DNA of 64,000 nucleotides. It comes from Turnera subulata (lineage: Eukaryota > Streptophyta > Magnoliopsida > Malpighiales > Passifloraceae). This document shows, one piece after another, positions 44,459 to 55,560 of the stretch. The position numbers and the translations under genes are program-made. Under the pieces are notes generated by a model, which did not search any database, was not told where the DNA came from, and saw only the letters and a program-made list of their open reading frames with translations. Numbering within the stretch: the stretch's first letter is position 1; each line of letters starts with the position of its first letter. The stretch is from contig JAKUCV010001739.1 of NCBI GenBank assembly GCA_028386065.3, positions 94,355-158,354 on the forward strand, read 5' to 3'.

Positions 44459-45005
44459 GAAACACATGAAGGATCCAAGTGAAGCAACTAAACCGAACAA
44501 CAAAAATAAACATACCTGAAACGGTTAGGATCTTTCACCTAACTGAAGAACTGAATCAGCTAGAGCCGAAAGGATATCCTGCTCCTCTACGATATCCACA
44601 CGAACTGTCAATCACCGGCCGGAATCGTCTCACGATCTCCAACCCCGAGCACTCCCGAACCATAGTGCTAGCTACGAATTTCCGGGAGCTATATGTGGTG
44701 TTACTTTCTTTCTCAAAGAGAGGGTGAGTGTTTGTGTGTGTTCTTGCTGGTCTGAAAAACACTCTCAAGGCTCTCGAAAACCAGAATGCTATCAGCCAAA
44801 ACCCCAAAGCATAATCTAATTATGCCACTCAATTAGTGCTTATGGTCATGGCTAACACAATGGCCCATCATGATTAAGATACCCATTATCTTGTCTACCA
44901 CTAAGCACTAATGGGAATACACATCACAAGCAATCAGTTGGCTCAATAATTCTGACAATTGTTGAATCAAACCAGCCCAAAACGACCCTGGTCCAACCAC
45001 ACCTG
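44459..45005. repeat. Direct repeat copy B (~545 bp)
   Basis: Second copy of 42799-43345, offset 1660 bp. Differences are scattered substitutions and small indels. A and B could be LTRs of a small element or a segmental duplication; no primer-binding site lies beside either. Confidence 0.85.
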
Positions 45006-46488
45006 GTCGAACCACGGTTCAACCACCTGCTCGAATCAACGATTCTAAGTGTGTGACCCCGTAGGCACTTGTAACGTCCGGCAATAATTGTAAACTCATT
45101 TACAATTATAAGCAAAGAGTGGCGTCTAGCAACACATCATTGCTACCCGAACGACAAGATCAGTATTGATTCAATATGCCTCGGAAACATGTCATCGTCC
45201 TTTCCTCCCATTATCAAGATTAAACCGAGTCATGGAAAACGTCAATCTCGTATATGTTTAATCTTAGTTTCTTGATCCCCGAGTTAACTGTGTAAAACGG
45301 ATCCTAATGATATCACCATATCATATAATCCGAGCATGGCCATGCATTTACAATTTAACTCTATCAAGAGGCCCATCTGATAATATACCCGTTATATGGG
45401 TCGGATGAATCCCATCTTGATCAATCAAAACCCACTACACATTTATCATATACCCAATGATTACCCTTAAGTCCACCCAGTTACGGATGACTAGGAATAA
45501 TATCAAAGTATACGACTCATATGTTGGGAACCTTGATGTTCTCAGGTCTAAGGACAATACATATAAAAGAACCACTAATGACTATCATATAACGTTCCAT
45601 GTAGGATTCTTATGTGGGTCAGTCCAGTTCACAAGTTCTTTAACTTGTACCCGTATGTAGAATTCATATCTCATATAATTCTCAACATATGCTAGTCTTA
45701 ATTTATTATTACAACCCATCCATAATAATAATCGACTAGGGACATTTTAAGAATACAAAGTACTCTAGGGTTATAAATATGTGCAAACGATTATCTCATA
45801 ATCATATTTATTGGAATAACCTTAATGTATATACATGACTCATACAATCATCCATTGATTGGCTTTTGGGCATATTACTAACACAAGGAGCCGTTATAGG
45901 AGCTTATCCCCCACACTCAGATTCTATAAAGAGGGACGTTTACACCTCTAGAAGCACATCCCAACAATTGTGCATAATCTGAGTGTATACTTGAGCTAAA
46001 AGATTTGGTATCTATTTTGGTTTTTCTGCTTACGGTGCGAAACAAATTCTAAGGGGTAATTTGTAAGCAAGACTTGGTTTAGTTTTGCTGGGTACTCAAG
46101 TCTAGGATTAGATTTGAGGATAGGTTTGAGCTTAGCCTGTGAAAAGCTTGTAAGGTTAGAGCTTAGCCTGTGAAAAACTTGTAAAGGTTTAAGCTTATCC
46201 TAGAAAAGCTTGTGTTCGTAAAGGTTAAGGTTGTTCCCGCAAAAACCTGAATATAGTGAGTGATTCAATTCCTAAAGGAAGGAACTTTTACGTAGTGGAG
46301 GTACCTGGTGAGGGGGAACCACTCTAAATCACCTGTGTTAATTTTCTCTCTACTTCCCTTACTCATTTCCTACAATAAGTACTCACATTGCACCACACAC
46401 ATTTGGTATCTCAGAAACAAAATCTGTCTGTCCGAAAAATTCTAAAGCCTAATTCATTCCCCCTGTTAGGAACTTTTGGGCCTACATT

Positions 46489-46501
46489 TGGTAGCGGAGC
46501 C
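46489..46501 (+). promoter_or_regulatory. Primer-binding site of copia-2
   Basis: TGGTAGCGGAGCC directly after the LTR end; it has the same two differences from the tRNA-iMet complement as gypsy-1 (G at position 6, G at position 8). Confidence 0.65.
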
Positions 46502-46542
46502 GCGTTCTCAGTTCAAATGAGTAAAATCCAGAGACAAAGATC

Positions 46543-46659
46543 ATGACTTTTGAGGGTACAAGTATCAACAAGGCACCATACTTTAATAGGACAAACTTTG
46601 ACTATTGGAAGTTTCAGATGAAGATCTTTCTTGAAGGGAAAGATATTGAGATGTGTGAT
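46543..46659 (+). pseudogene. copia-2 gag, first ~39 codons, truncated
   Basis: ATG at 46543 opens MTFEGTSINKAPYFNRTNFD, then YWKFQMKIFLEGKDIEM. The block PYFNRTNFDYWKFQMKIFL is the conserved N-terminus of UBN2-type copia gag. The frame is interrupted after MCD by the inserted Athila/Tat-like element. Separate from copia-1, which has a different gag and strand. Confidence 0.8.
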
Positions 46660-48696
46660 GATGCGTGTCCTGCAAGTGCATAGGGTAGTTGTAGTACTTC
46701 TATCAAGGTCGTATCCACAGGGACTGGGTTGAGCCTGTTACTCCTTAATTAGACAAATTAGGATTGGAATAATAAATCAAAGTGGAAAATTGGGGTGAGT
46801 GCAAATTGAATTTAAAATGAGCAAAAATAGAAAGTAATAATAGGGCTAAAGTAGGAAAAGGTCAGATTTGGTGAAGTCTTAGGCATCCGGGTTCACATGC
46901 CCTGTTCTATGCTTTAAATTGCTCACCAGCCTCACAACAGGCCGAGCCTGTTTGACGGCCTGTGTTTAATAAGATGTCTTGAAGGGGCTCCCAACCTAAG
47001 GTACTACCAACGACTTTCGATCTTATTGATAGTTCCTCAAGTTTCCATCTACCCCCTGTCACTACAATAGACGTCCACTTGGAGGTGAAGGTTAGTGTTG
47101 GTGTTGGTTACCCACAGTCTCTCCCTATCTTCCTTCGTAAGGCTAGAGAAAGAAGGCTGACTATTGTTGGTCTAGTACACTTGGCTTCTCCTTTCGGTCC
47201 TTCACCAAGCTGCTACTAGATTAAAAATAGGCTACTCAATAATCAATCAAGAATCAGAATAAAAGTTGTATCATTTTCTTGACTGTGCTGCAATAGGCTG
47301 AGCTAGTGCTGAGCCTGTCGAGAACACAAAGTCAATTACACAAATCAGTTCTTGCAGGCGCTCTCAACCTATATTGAACCCACATGTTTTCACTCACAGG
47401 TTCCTCCCAAGGCTCTCACTCATCCTAATGCTTTCGCATCGGTCAAGCCAAGGGGATTAAGAACTAGTGTTGAGGCTGATTCCTCAATCAGTTCCTAATT
47501 CAAAGTAAGAGCTAAGGGTTGGTTGTTGTTGTTCCAGCGACTATGGTTTCTCCTTTTGGTCTTTCACCTAGCTACCTATAATCATGTGTGGTTTTGATCA
47601 AGACTCAAACATGGAGCAAGTTTGCAATAACCAAATAAGAAAATCGGGCTAAAAACATAAGAAGTGCAATTTATTGCACTGAGAACAGAAACATGCTTCA
47701 CCCCTTCAACCTAAGAGGGGTTGTTTTAGTTCATAATCAAGGTAACAAAATCAGAGGAAATAAAAGAGAGCATTAGGATTGGAACACTTTTGGAGGCTAG
47801 GGACAACACGATTTCTGCCCAGAAAAGGCTGCAAAATCGTGTTTTCCCTTTGAAACCTTTGTTCCAAAGCTTCTGGAGAGTTGGTTGTTTTATCGAGGGT
47901 TCACATCCCTAGTTCTTCCTTCTTTCTTCTTATTTATTGGCGTGGATCTTCTTCTCCTCTCTTCTCCCATGTGCTGGAAGGCATGGCAGTTGGGCAAGTT
48001 GAGTTTCAGTTGCCCATCTTGCTTCTCGAGATAAGGCACCATGGGAGGTTTGCCGATAAGGTGAAATCTGCCAATCTGCAAATTTTGGAAGACTTAAGGG
48101 GAGGATAATAGTTGTTTAATTGTAATATTCCTTGGTTGTAATGATTATTCCCTCTTTCCCATGCTTAAAGTCTTTTGAAACGCTCAGGTCATGATTGCAG
48201 TGTTGAAGTTTTTGCAAGTGGTGAAGCTCTACAAGTGGCTGAGTTTTATATTCTTTTTTTTGCGTTCCTGGTCATCTACAGATTCCACAGACTCAGCCTG
48301 TGCTGGGCCTGTGTGCAATCTCTTTCCATTTTTCTGTGCAATTGAATTCAGCTCTTCTTGAGAATGATGTAGTGGAGTGATGGCTTCGTGGATCAAGGCA
48401 AAGGTGGTGAAATCCAGTGGATAACTTGTGATTGGAAGGGAATTTGTGGCTTTTCACTGATTTTGCAATGAACAACAGGCCCGAAACAGGCTCATGCTGT
48501 GCCAGAGGCTGTTTCTTCGAATTCTCCAATAAAATCTCCAAAATCCTTCAAAATGCACTTGGAATCACTAATCATACAGTAAGAGATAGGATTTAAGGGA
48601 ATATGATGAAACAATGCAAAGTAAGGCATATAGTCATGATGAATTTGAGAGCAAATATATCTAAAATCTTGCCTAAAACCATGCATATTTCATGTG

Positions 48697-51445
48697 TGTA
48701 ACGCCCCGAATTTTTAGAATTTGATTTTCGGAATTTTCGAAAGTTTTATTCCAATTTTTGCCCTTGAGGTATTTTCGAGTTTTGGTCGAGGAAATAAATT
48801 ATTATGCCTTGGAAATGTCAATTTCAAATTGGTATTGTTCATGGTTCGGGTCCCGTTGAAAACGGATTCGAGATCGGGGTTGAGAATTAAGCTTTGTGGT
48901 AGTTTCATTGAAACTACGTCGTTTTGATGTAAAAAAAAAAAGGGGTAAGGAGTCAACGGGGCGGGTTGACCGCGTCCAGCCGAACGACGCGTCGTTCGGG
49001 CTGGCGGGTCAAGCCCTAAAACCCTTCTTCCTCTTTTCTTTTCTTCACTTTTCTTTTTCTTCTCCTGCTAGCCGCCGCATACCCCCAAACCTCCTCTCCT
49101 TCCTCCTTTTGTTCTCTCCCTCCCTGTTTCCTTTCTACCTCCTCCTTCACGTTCTCTTTCTTTTTCCCTCACCCTCCTCTTCTTCTCCGTTCTTCTTCTC
49201 TTTCTTGCTTTCTCGGCACACACACACACACAGGGCCGCCGCTGCACATCTTCCAAGCCGTCGCCGCCGTTTCGCTTCGTCAAGTTTGGGCCTTCGTGGG
49301 GAGCTGGGGAGGCCACGAGGCAGACGAGGGCTGGAAGCGACGTGACCTAGTCGCCGGCGCCGTCGTCCTCCGTCGGGTAAGCATCTGAATCCTTCCCTTC
49401 TCTTTCTCTCTTCGTTTTGGATTTTGGAGGTGTTGAATCGGGTTTTGATTCATTTTGTTGGTGCTTGGCGTTTGTGTGATTTGTGTTGTGGTTGATGTCG
49501 TGGGTGTGGTGTACGGTGGTGGTTCGGTTGTGATGTGTGGCTGCGTGGCTGTTGTCGGGGCCGGTCTCTGCTCGGAATGGTGGTGGCCTGATGACGGGTC
49601 GGCTCACAGGTGAGGCTCGGGATTTGCGCCATTCGTCGGGTCCGGTAGTCCACTGGGAGGTGTTCTCGGGTGCTGCTGTTGTGGTCGTGCTCAGACCCGT
49701 CACTTGGCTTGGTTTTCGGTAAGGACCCGGAATTTCTCTTGGTTTTCTCTTCAATTCTTGGATCTGTTTCCGTAACATAGCTCTTGTGGTCGGTTGAATT
49801 TTGGATGTTTTGGTTTGGCAGAACTGTAGAGATAGATTGGTGGTGTAGTAGCAGTTTTTGGGTGTTTTCCGGCAAGGTCACCGGAATCCGGCGAAGGCTC
49901 GGGAATTTTTCGGCGAGGCTCGGGAATTTTCCGGCGAAGACTCGGGTGTTATTTCCGGCACTTAACGGTATTGCTTGGTTGTATAATTTGTATTCAATTA
50001 TGGCATGTAATAGTAATTCGGAATTGGGGTTATGTATTTAATTGTGATTATTGGATACCGACATGGGTAGAACCTTAGGCCGGGATGGACTTAGACTCGG
50101 ATTGACCTTGAACCTTAAGTAACGGGCTTTGAGCCCAATTCTATAATTAATTAATTAAGGACTTATGGAAGTGGGCTTTGGGCCCGGAAATTGTAATTGG
50201 GCTTAGATTGGACTTTAGGCCGGGAATTCATAAACGACATAATGAGTGGGCCATAGGCTCGGGATTTACTTTTTCGACTTAGTTGGGCGTAAGCCGGTGA
50301 ATCTTAGGTCCCGTTACTCGGAGTTTGGGGATGAGAACATTAAGTCGGGTTTAGACCTGGGAATTACATAGTCGACTAACTTGGGACGGGTTTTACTCAG
50401 TTGAGCTTTACATCGGCATTCATGCATAGTTTTGGTTATTTCTTTAAAAACTATTTTGTAATGTGTATATGTGCCGGTATTCAGGCACGGTTAATACCTC
50501 GGGAGCTGGAGGATCGGTTTTGGGAAAGGCTCCACAGGACAATCGTCGTTGAGGTGACTTTATATGTCTTTTTATGTTTGTATGCATGAGCTCGTTGGAT
50601 TGGCTTGTTTGAGTTACATGCTTGTTTGCTAACATGCTGTGATCCGTAATGTGTGCCTAGGTGTACTGTTTTGCTTAAGAGCTGGATATTCAGATTGTTA
50701 TGGTTTATAACATGTGATGTGATTTTGGGTGCTTTGTGTGATGTGTTGTGGGTCGGAGACCCGGTTATCTGATTGAGATGTTTTTATCACACTACCCTGT
50801 TAGATCACAACTAATGGCACACATAAACTCATAATTTGTGAACAAAGATAATGGACAGTAGAAGTTAGGCTACTGTGTGCTGATGACCGGTTGTTTCGAG
50901 CGGGAAGTGATACTACCCTGTCGTTTTGCTCTACTTTCCTTTCGGACTTGATCTGCACACTCTCATAATTAGATATATATTGCTCACTGAGTAGGAGACT
51001 CACATAATCGCCAACGTTGTTTTTCAAACTTTAGATAGCGTGCAGTCACTTTCCATCCTTCCAGAGTACGGACGTGGTATCTCAGCAGGTAGCTGTGCTT
51101 GATCTCCCGGTTGGATCCATAGAGTCGGCATGCATGTTGTTTTGATTCTCTTATTTTTACTCCGTTTGTTTCTTCCGCTGCATTGGATTTTTATTGAGAT
51201 GTCTATTGATTTGGATTACATTATCGGCGGGGTGCCGGAATTTATTATTGATGATGTATCGGCAGGATGCCGGGTTTGATTTGAGGCTTGCTAAGCCGGA
51301 ATGTTTTGTTCTTTATGACATCTCGTTTTTATTAAGAATATTGGATATTTTTGATATTGGATTTCGTGTCCTGGGGTTCAAGGGTATTTTGGTAATTTCC
51401 TTGAGTTTTTGTATTTTATTGTTAAATTGGGACACGGGTGTTTCA
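48697..51445 (+). repeat. 5' LTR of gypsy-2 (2749 bp)
   Basis: TG...CA ends. Contains the 20-bp palindrome CCGAACGACGCGTCGTTCGG at 48980-48999, a long CT-rich tract with a CA repeat (49020-49240), two copies of a GGAATTTTYCGGCGARGCTC unit near 49900-49935, and lacks a block present in the 3' LTR at 57799-58148. Confidence 0.93.
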
Positions 51446-51448
51446 GCT

Positions 51449-51464
51449 TGGTAACGGAGCCAGG
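51449..51464 (+). promoter_or_regulatory. Primer-binding site of gypsy-2
   Basis: TGGTAACGGAGCCAGG, three bases after the LTR end; it matches the tRNA-iMet complement except for A at position 6 and G at position 8. Confidence 0.75.
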
Positions 51465-52329
51465 TTTCAGATCCTTGGTTTTAAAAGTGTTTTAAACTGT
51501 GTTTTCATAGTGATTTCTGTGTTTAAGCCTGTTTCCAGATTTATGGTTTTAAAGGTGTTTTGACTCAGATGCATTCACATAGTGAGTCGTACTATGGATC
51601 CGGTGGAGGACACGCACCTGCTGAGGGTCGGGGTGACCCGGTATTGTTGACGAAATGATATGTTTATCTTTACAGCTTAGGCTGTAACAATGTTTATTTT
51701 GTGGTTCATCCACTGATCTATTAGAGTCAGTGTAGACTCTTGATTCTTGGTTTATGTTCCTTGTCTGGGACGAACTGGCCAATACAAGTGGGAACCATCG
51801 GTTTGCTTTAGGATGATACTTCTGTCGAGAGATGATTTGATGTGATGCTTATGGATCTGATTCTTGTGATCTTGGTGATCATGTTATTTGTGGTCTAATT
51901 GTCTGAGTTCGAGGTTTTGAATGCGCGTGGGAAATTATTTTATGGAGGTATTCTTGTTCGGAGCTCGTGATGATTTCTTGAATTAATTTTATGATTGACC
52001 CAATGGTGTACTTGGGGGAATGTTTTCCATTGACACGTGAGGTATTTAACTGGGTTGAGATTTGAGGTACTGATGGTGTTTGTGATTAGGGAGTTTGATC
52101 TTGAATTGTAGTTGAAGTTATTGCTTATATGCGGGTTGAGGATACCGATAGTGTGTCCATATTGAGGTTGACTTTTAACAGTGATGTAATTGGAGGTTTT
52201 GAATTATACTACTCTTGTTGAGGTTTAGGTTCACCCATACCTTATGAATGTTGATAATGCTTGAGTCATAAGGCTAGATTTGTGAACTTGTCTTGGGCGA
52301 TGTGAGTTAAATGTCTGGAGTATGACAGT
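51465..52329 (+). other. gypsy-2 leader where gag should be
   Basis: No zinc knuckle or gag motif is visible. A short frame MDPVEDTHLLRVG near 51595 could be a gag start followed by decay. The distance to the protease remnant is too short for the usual gag, so a deletion is likely. Confidence 0.55.
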
Positions 52330-53766
52330 GAGAGTTTTCCTTCCGATCTTGCTGTCATGGACTTGGGAGAATTTGATGTTATTTTAGGTATGGATTGGTT
52401 GTCCAGACACCATGCTGTAGTTGGTTGTCGGGCCAGGGAAGTTTCCTTATCTTCTTGGTTAGGGCGTAGATTGATGTTTGTTAGAGAGCGAAGAGTTCTA
52501 TCGGCGTGCTGTATCTAGGCCATCCAAGCTTTCAGGATGATCTGAGAGGGTTGTGATGCATTCCTTGCTCATGTGGTCGATTCTTCGGTACCAGTACCTG
52601 GAGTGGAGGATATTCCTATTGTTCGGGAGTTTCCTGATGTTTTCCCTGATGATTTACCTGGGTTGCCTCCGAAGCGGGAGGTGGAGTATACTGTTGACTT
52701 GGTACCGGGAGTTGCACCTATTTCAATACCACCCTACAGAATGGCTCCGGAAGAACTCCAGGAGTTGAAGAAGCAATTGGAGGAGTTGTTAGATAAGGGT
52801 TTTATTAGACCGAGCATCTCACCTTGGGGTGCCCCGGTCTTGTTTGTGAATAAGAAGGATGGCAGTATGCGGATGTGTGTGGACTATAGACAGTTGAACA
52901 AGGTGACTGTGAAGAACAAGTATCCGTTGCCTAGGATCGATGACTTGTTCGATCAGTTGCAGGGTGCATCTGTGTTCTCGAAGATTGACCTGCGATCTGG
53001 TTACCATCAGGTTTGGATTGCAGAGCAAGATATACCGAAGACTGCATTCCGCACTCGGTATGGTCATTATGAGTTTGTGGTGGTACCTTTTGGTCTGACG
53101 AATGCACCGGCAGTGTTCATGTGTATGATGCAGCAGGTCTTCCATGAATTTCTGGACCGGTTTGTAGTGGTATCCATTGATGACAACTTGGTCTACTCGA
53201 GTAGTAAGGCCGAACATGAGGATCACTTGAGGCAGGTTTTGCAGAGGTTGAGAGAAGAACAACAATATGCCAAGCTCAGCAAGTGTGAGTTGTGGTTGGA
53301 TGAGGTTGCATTTCTTGGACATATTGTGTCCGGTGAAGGTATTAAGGTGGATCCGGCTAAGATTAAAGCAGTCATGGATTGGGAACCACCGAAGAGTGTA
53401 TCTGAGATACGGTGTTTTCTTGGACTTGCTGGTTATTCCCAGAGGTTCATTGAGGGTTTTTTCTTAATAGCGGGTCCCATGACTAAGCTGTTGAGGAAAG
53501 ACTGTGCTTTTGTTTGGGATGACCATTGTCAGAAGAGTTTTGAGGAGTTGAAGAGTCGGTTGACTTCTGCACCGGTTTTGACTGTTCCGAGACCTGGAGT
53601 GGAGTACACGGTGTTCTGTGATGCTTCTGGTCGGGGCTTGGGATGTGTATTGATGCAGGAGGGTCGGGTGATTGCTTATGCCTCCAGGCAGTTGAGAACT
53701 CACGAGAGGAACTATCCGACCCATGATCTGGAGTTAGCTGCTGTGATTTTTGCTCTAAAGATCTAG
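52330..53766 (+). pseudogene. gypsy-2 protease remnant, reverse transcriptase, RNase H start
   Basis: In one frame from about 52330: FDVILGMDWLSRHHA (C-terminal part of the retropepsin; the active-site D-T/S-G is missing), then two stops (about 52516 and 52543). [17 protein letters not shown] and [19 protein letters not shown] lead into the RT, with [12 protein letters not shown]. The catalytic box is altered to [13 protein letters not shown] (usual YFDDILVYS), near 53165-53200. RNase H begins with [15 protein letters not shown] at 53764-53766 replaces a conserved tryptophan codon (TGG in relatives). Not active. Confidence 0.9.
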
Positions 53767-55509
53767 AGACACCATCTGTACGGTGAGAAGTGTCGAATTT
53801 TCACGGATCACAAGAGTTTGAAGTACATCATGACCCAAAGGGAGCTTAACATGAGGCAGAGGCGTTGGATTGAGCTTCTGAAGGATTATGATTGTACTAT
53901 CGAGTACCATCCAGGCAAGGCCAATGTTGTTGCAGATGCATTGAGCCGGAAGAGAGTGGTTGATGCTGATGAGGACTCTGGTTCGTATTCTTTGCCTTCC
54001 TTGGTGGAGCTGAGGTCGTTGGATGCACAGTTAGAGGTGGATGTTACTGGGGCGTTGCTGGCTAGTTTGAGCATCCGGCCGACCTTGCAGGATAAGATCA
54101 TGGAGTTGCAGTATGGTGATCCTCATCTAGCAGAGTTGCGGGATAAGGCTCTCGGTGGAGAGAGTTCTAGTTTCTATGTCCGGGAGGATGGTGCTCTGAT
54201 GACCGGTGATCGGTTGTGTGTTCCGGATGTTGATGACTTGAGGAGATGGATTATGGATGAAGCGCATAATGCGCCATATGCAATGCATCTGGGTAGCACC
54301 AAAATGTACAAGAACTTGAAGAGTCATTATTGGTGGCCCGGGATGAAGAAGGATGTTGCGGAGTTTGTAGCTCGTTGTATGACTTGTCAGCAGGTGAAAG
54401 CCGAGCATCAGGCTCCTGCCGGCAAGATGAGATCTTTGACTATTCCGCAGTGGAAGTGGGAGCATATCACTATGGATTTTGTTATCGGGTTACCGAGGAC
54501 CCGGGGTCGACATGATGCCATCTGGGTCATTGTTGACCGGTTGACCAAGTCAGCTCATTTCCTACCGATTCAGCAGACGGATACAATGGATAAGCTGGCG
54601 AGGTTGTATGTTTCGGGTATTGTCCGTCTACATGGAGTTCCACTATCCATTGTGTCGGACAGGGATCCGAGGTTTACTTCCCACTTCTGGAAGAGTTTGC
54701 AGACAGCTTTGGGTACTAAGCTGAATTTCAGTACTGCATTCCATCCGCAGACCGATGGGCAGTCAGAGAGGACTATACAGACGTTGGAGGATATGCTTAG
54801 AGCCTGTGTGCTCAATTTTAGTGGTTCTTGGGATGAGACGTTACCGTTGGTTGAGTTTGCCTATAACAACGGGTATCACTCCAGTATCGGTATGGCGCCT
54901 TATGAGGCATTGTATGGGCGGAAGTGTCGTAGTCCGATCTGTTGGGATGAGGAAGGTCTGAGACAGGTGATTGGTCCGGACCTAGTCCAGGAGACTGTTG
55001 ATCAGATCGAGGTGGTTAAGTAGTGCATGAGAGCTGCTCAGGATCGGCAAAAGAGTTTTGCCGATAAGCATCGTCGGGAGATGGAGTACAATGTAGGTGA
55101 CTGAGTCTTCCTCCGTGTTGCTCCCTGGAGAGGTGTTATCCGGTTTGGGAGGAAGGGCAAGTTGAGCCCTCGTTATATTGGTCCTTATGAGATCATGGAG
55201 CGGATTGGTCCGCTGGCCTACAGGTTGGCTTTACCGGAGGAGCTGTCGCGCATACATGATGTATTCCATGTTTCGATGCTGAGGCGTTATCGGTCTGATC
55301 CTAGTCATGTTGTATCCCCGACAGAGGTGGAGGTTTCTGAGGATTTGACTTATGTTGTGGAGCCGATTGAGATTCTTGCTCGAGAGGAGCGACAGTTGAG
55401 GAATCGAGTTATTCCGATGGTTCGGGTTAGGTGGAGCCGTCATTCTCCGAATGAGGCTACTTGGGAGGTTGAGTCCCATATGCGGGAGCAGTATCCCCAT
55501 CTGTTTTGA
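53767..55509 (+). pseudogene. gypsy-2 RNase H end, integrase and chromodomain-like tail
   Basis: The same frame continues with [10 protein letters not shown] and VVADALSRK. The integrase zinc finger follows (H-H-C-C within [11 protein letters not shown]...[11 protein letters not shown]). The DDE core is seen in [27 protein letters not shown] and [19 protein letters not shown]. Stops are TAG 55021-55023 and TGA 55102-55104. After [13 protein letters not shown] and [13 protein letters not shown], the C-terminus ([18 protein letters not shown]) resembles the chromodomain-like tail of Tekay/Del elements, which targets insertion to chromatin. Natural end at 55509. Inactive because of the stops, although nearly all motifs remain. 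Confidence 0.92.
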
Positions 55510-55560
55510 TGTTCTTACCTTGTAATTTCGAGGACGAAATTCCTTTAAGTGGGGTAGAAC

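Larger units (their letters stand above)
45040..46659 (+). mobile_element. 5' end of a second copia element (copia-2): LTR, PBS and gag start
   Basis: LTR-like sequence runs up to CCTACA (46486). It is followed by the primer-binding site TGGTAGCGGAGCC (46489-46501) and a short leader, then a gag start at 46543. The left LTR boundary is not certain (about 45040-45070). The element is cut at about 46659, within gag, by foreign sequence beginning TGATGCGTGTCCTGC. No further copia-2 sequence is found in the window, so its right part is lost or lies beyond 64000. Confidence 0.6.

Noticed and set aside
42799..45005. LTR pair of a 2.2-kb retrotransposon
   Set aside because: Repeat ends are not TG...CA, no primer-binding site or polypurine tract is adjacent, and no 5-bp duplication is visible.
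48896..49345. 149-codon frame and its copy at 55788-56213
   Set aside because: Low-complexity translation of the CT-rich LTR tract with a CA microsatellite; duplicated only because the LTR is duplicated.
52819..53322. 167-codon antisense frame
   Set aside because: Opposite the gypsy-2 RT; no recognisable protein.
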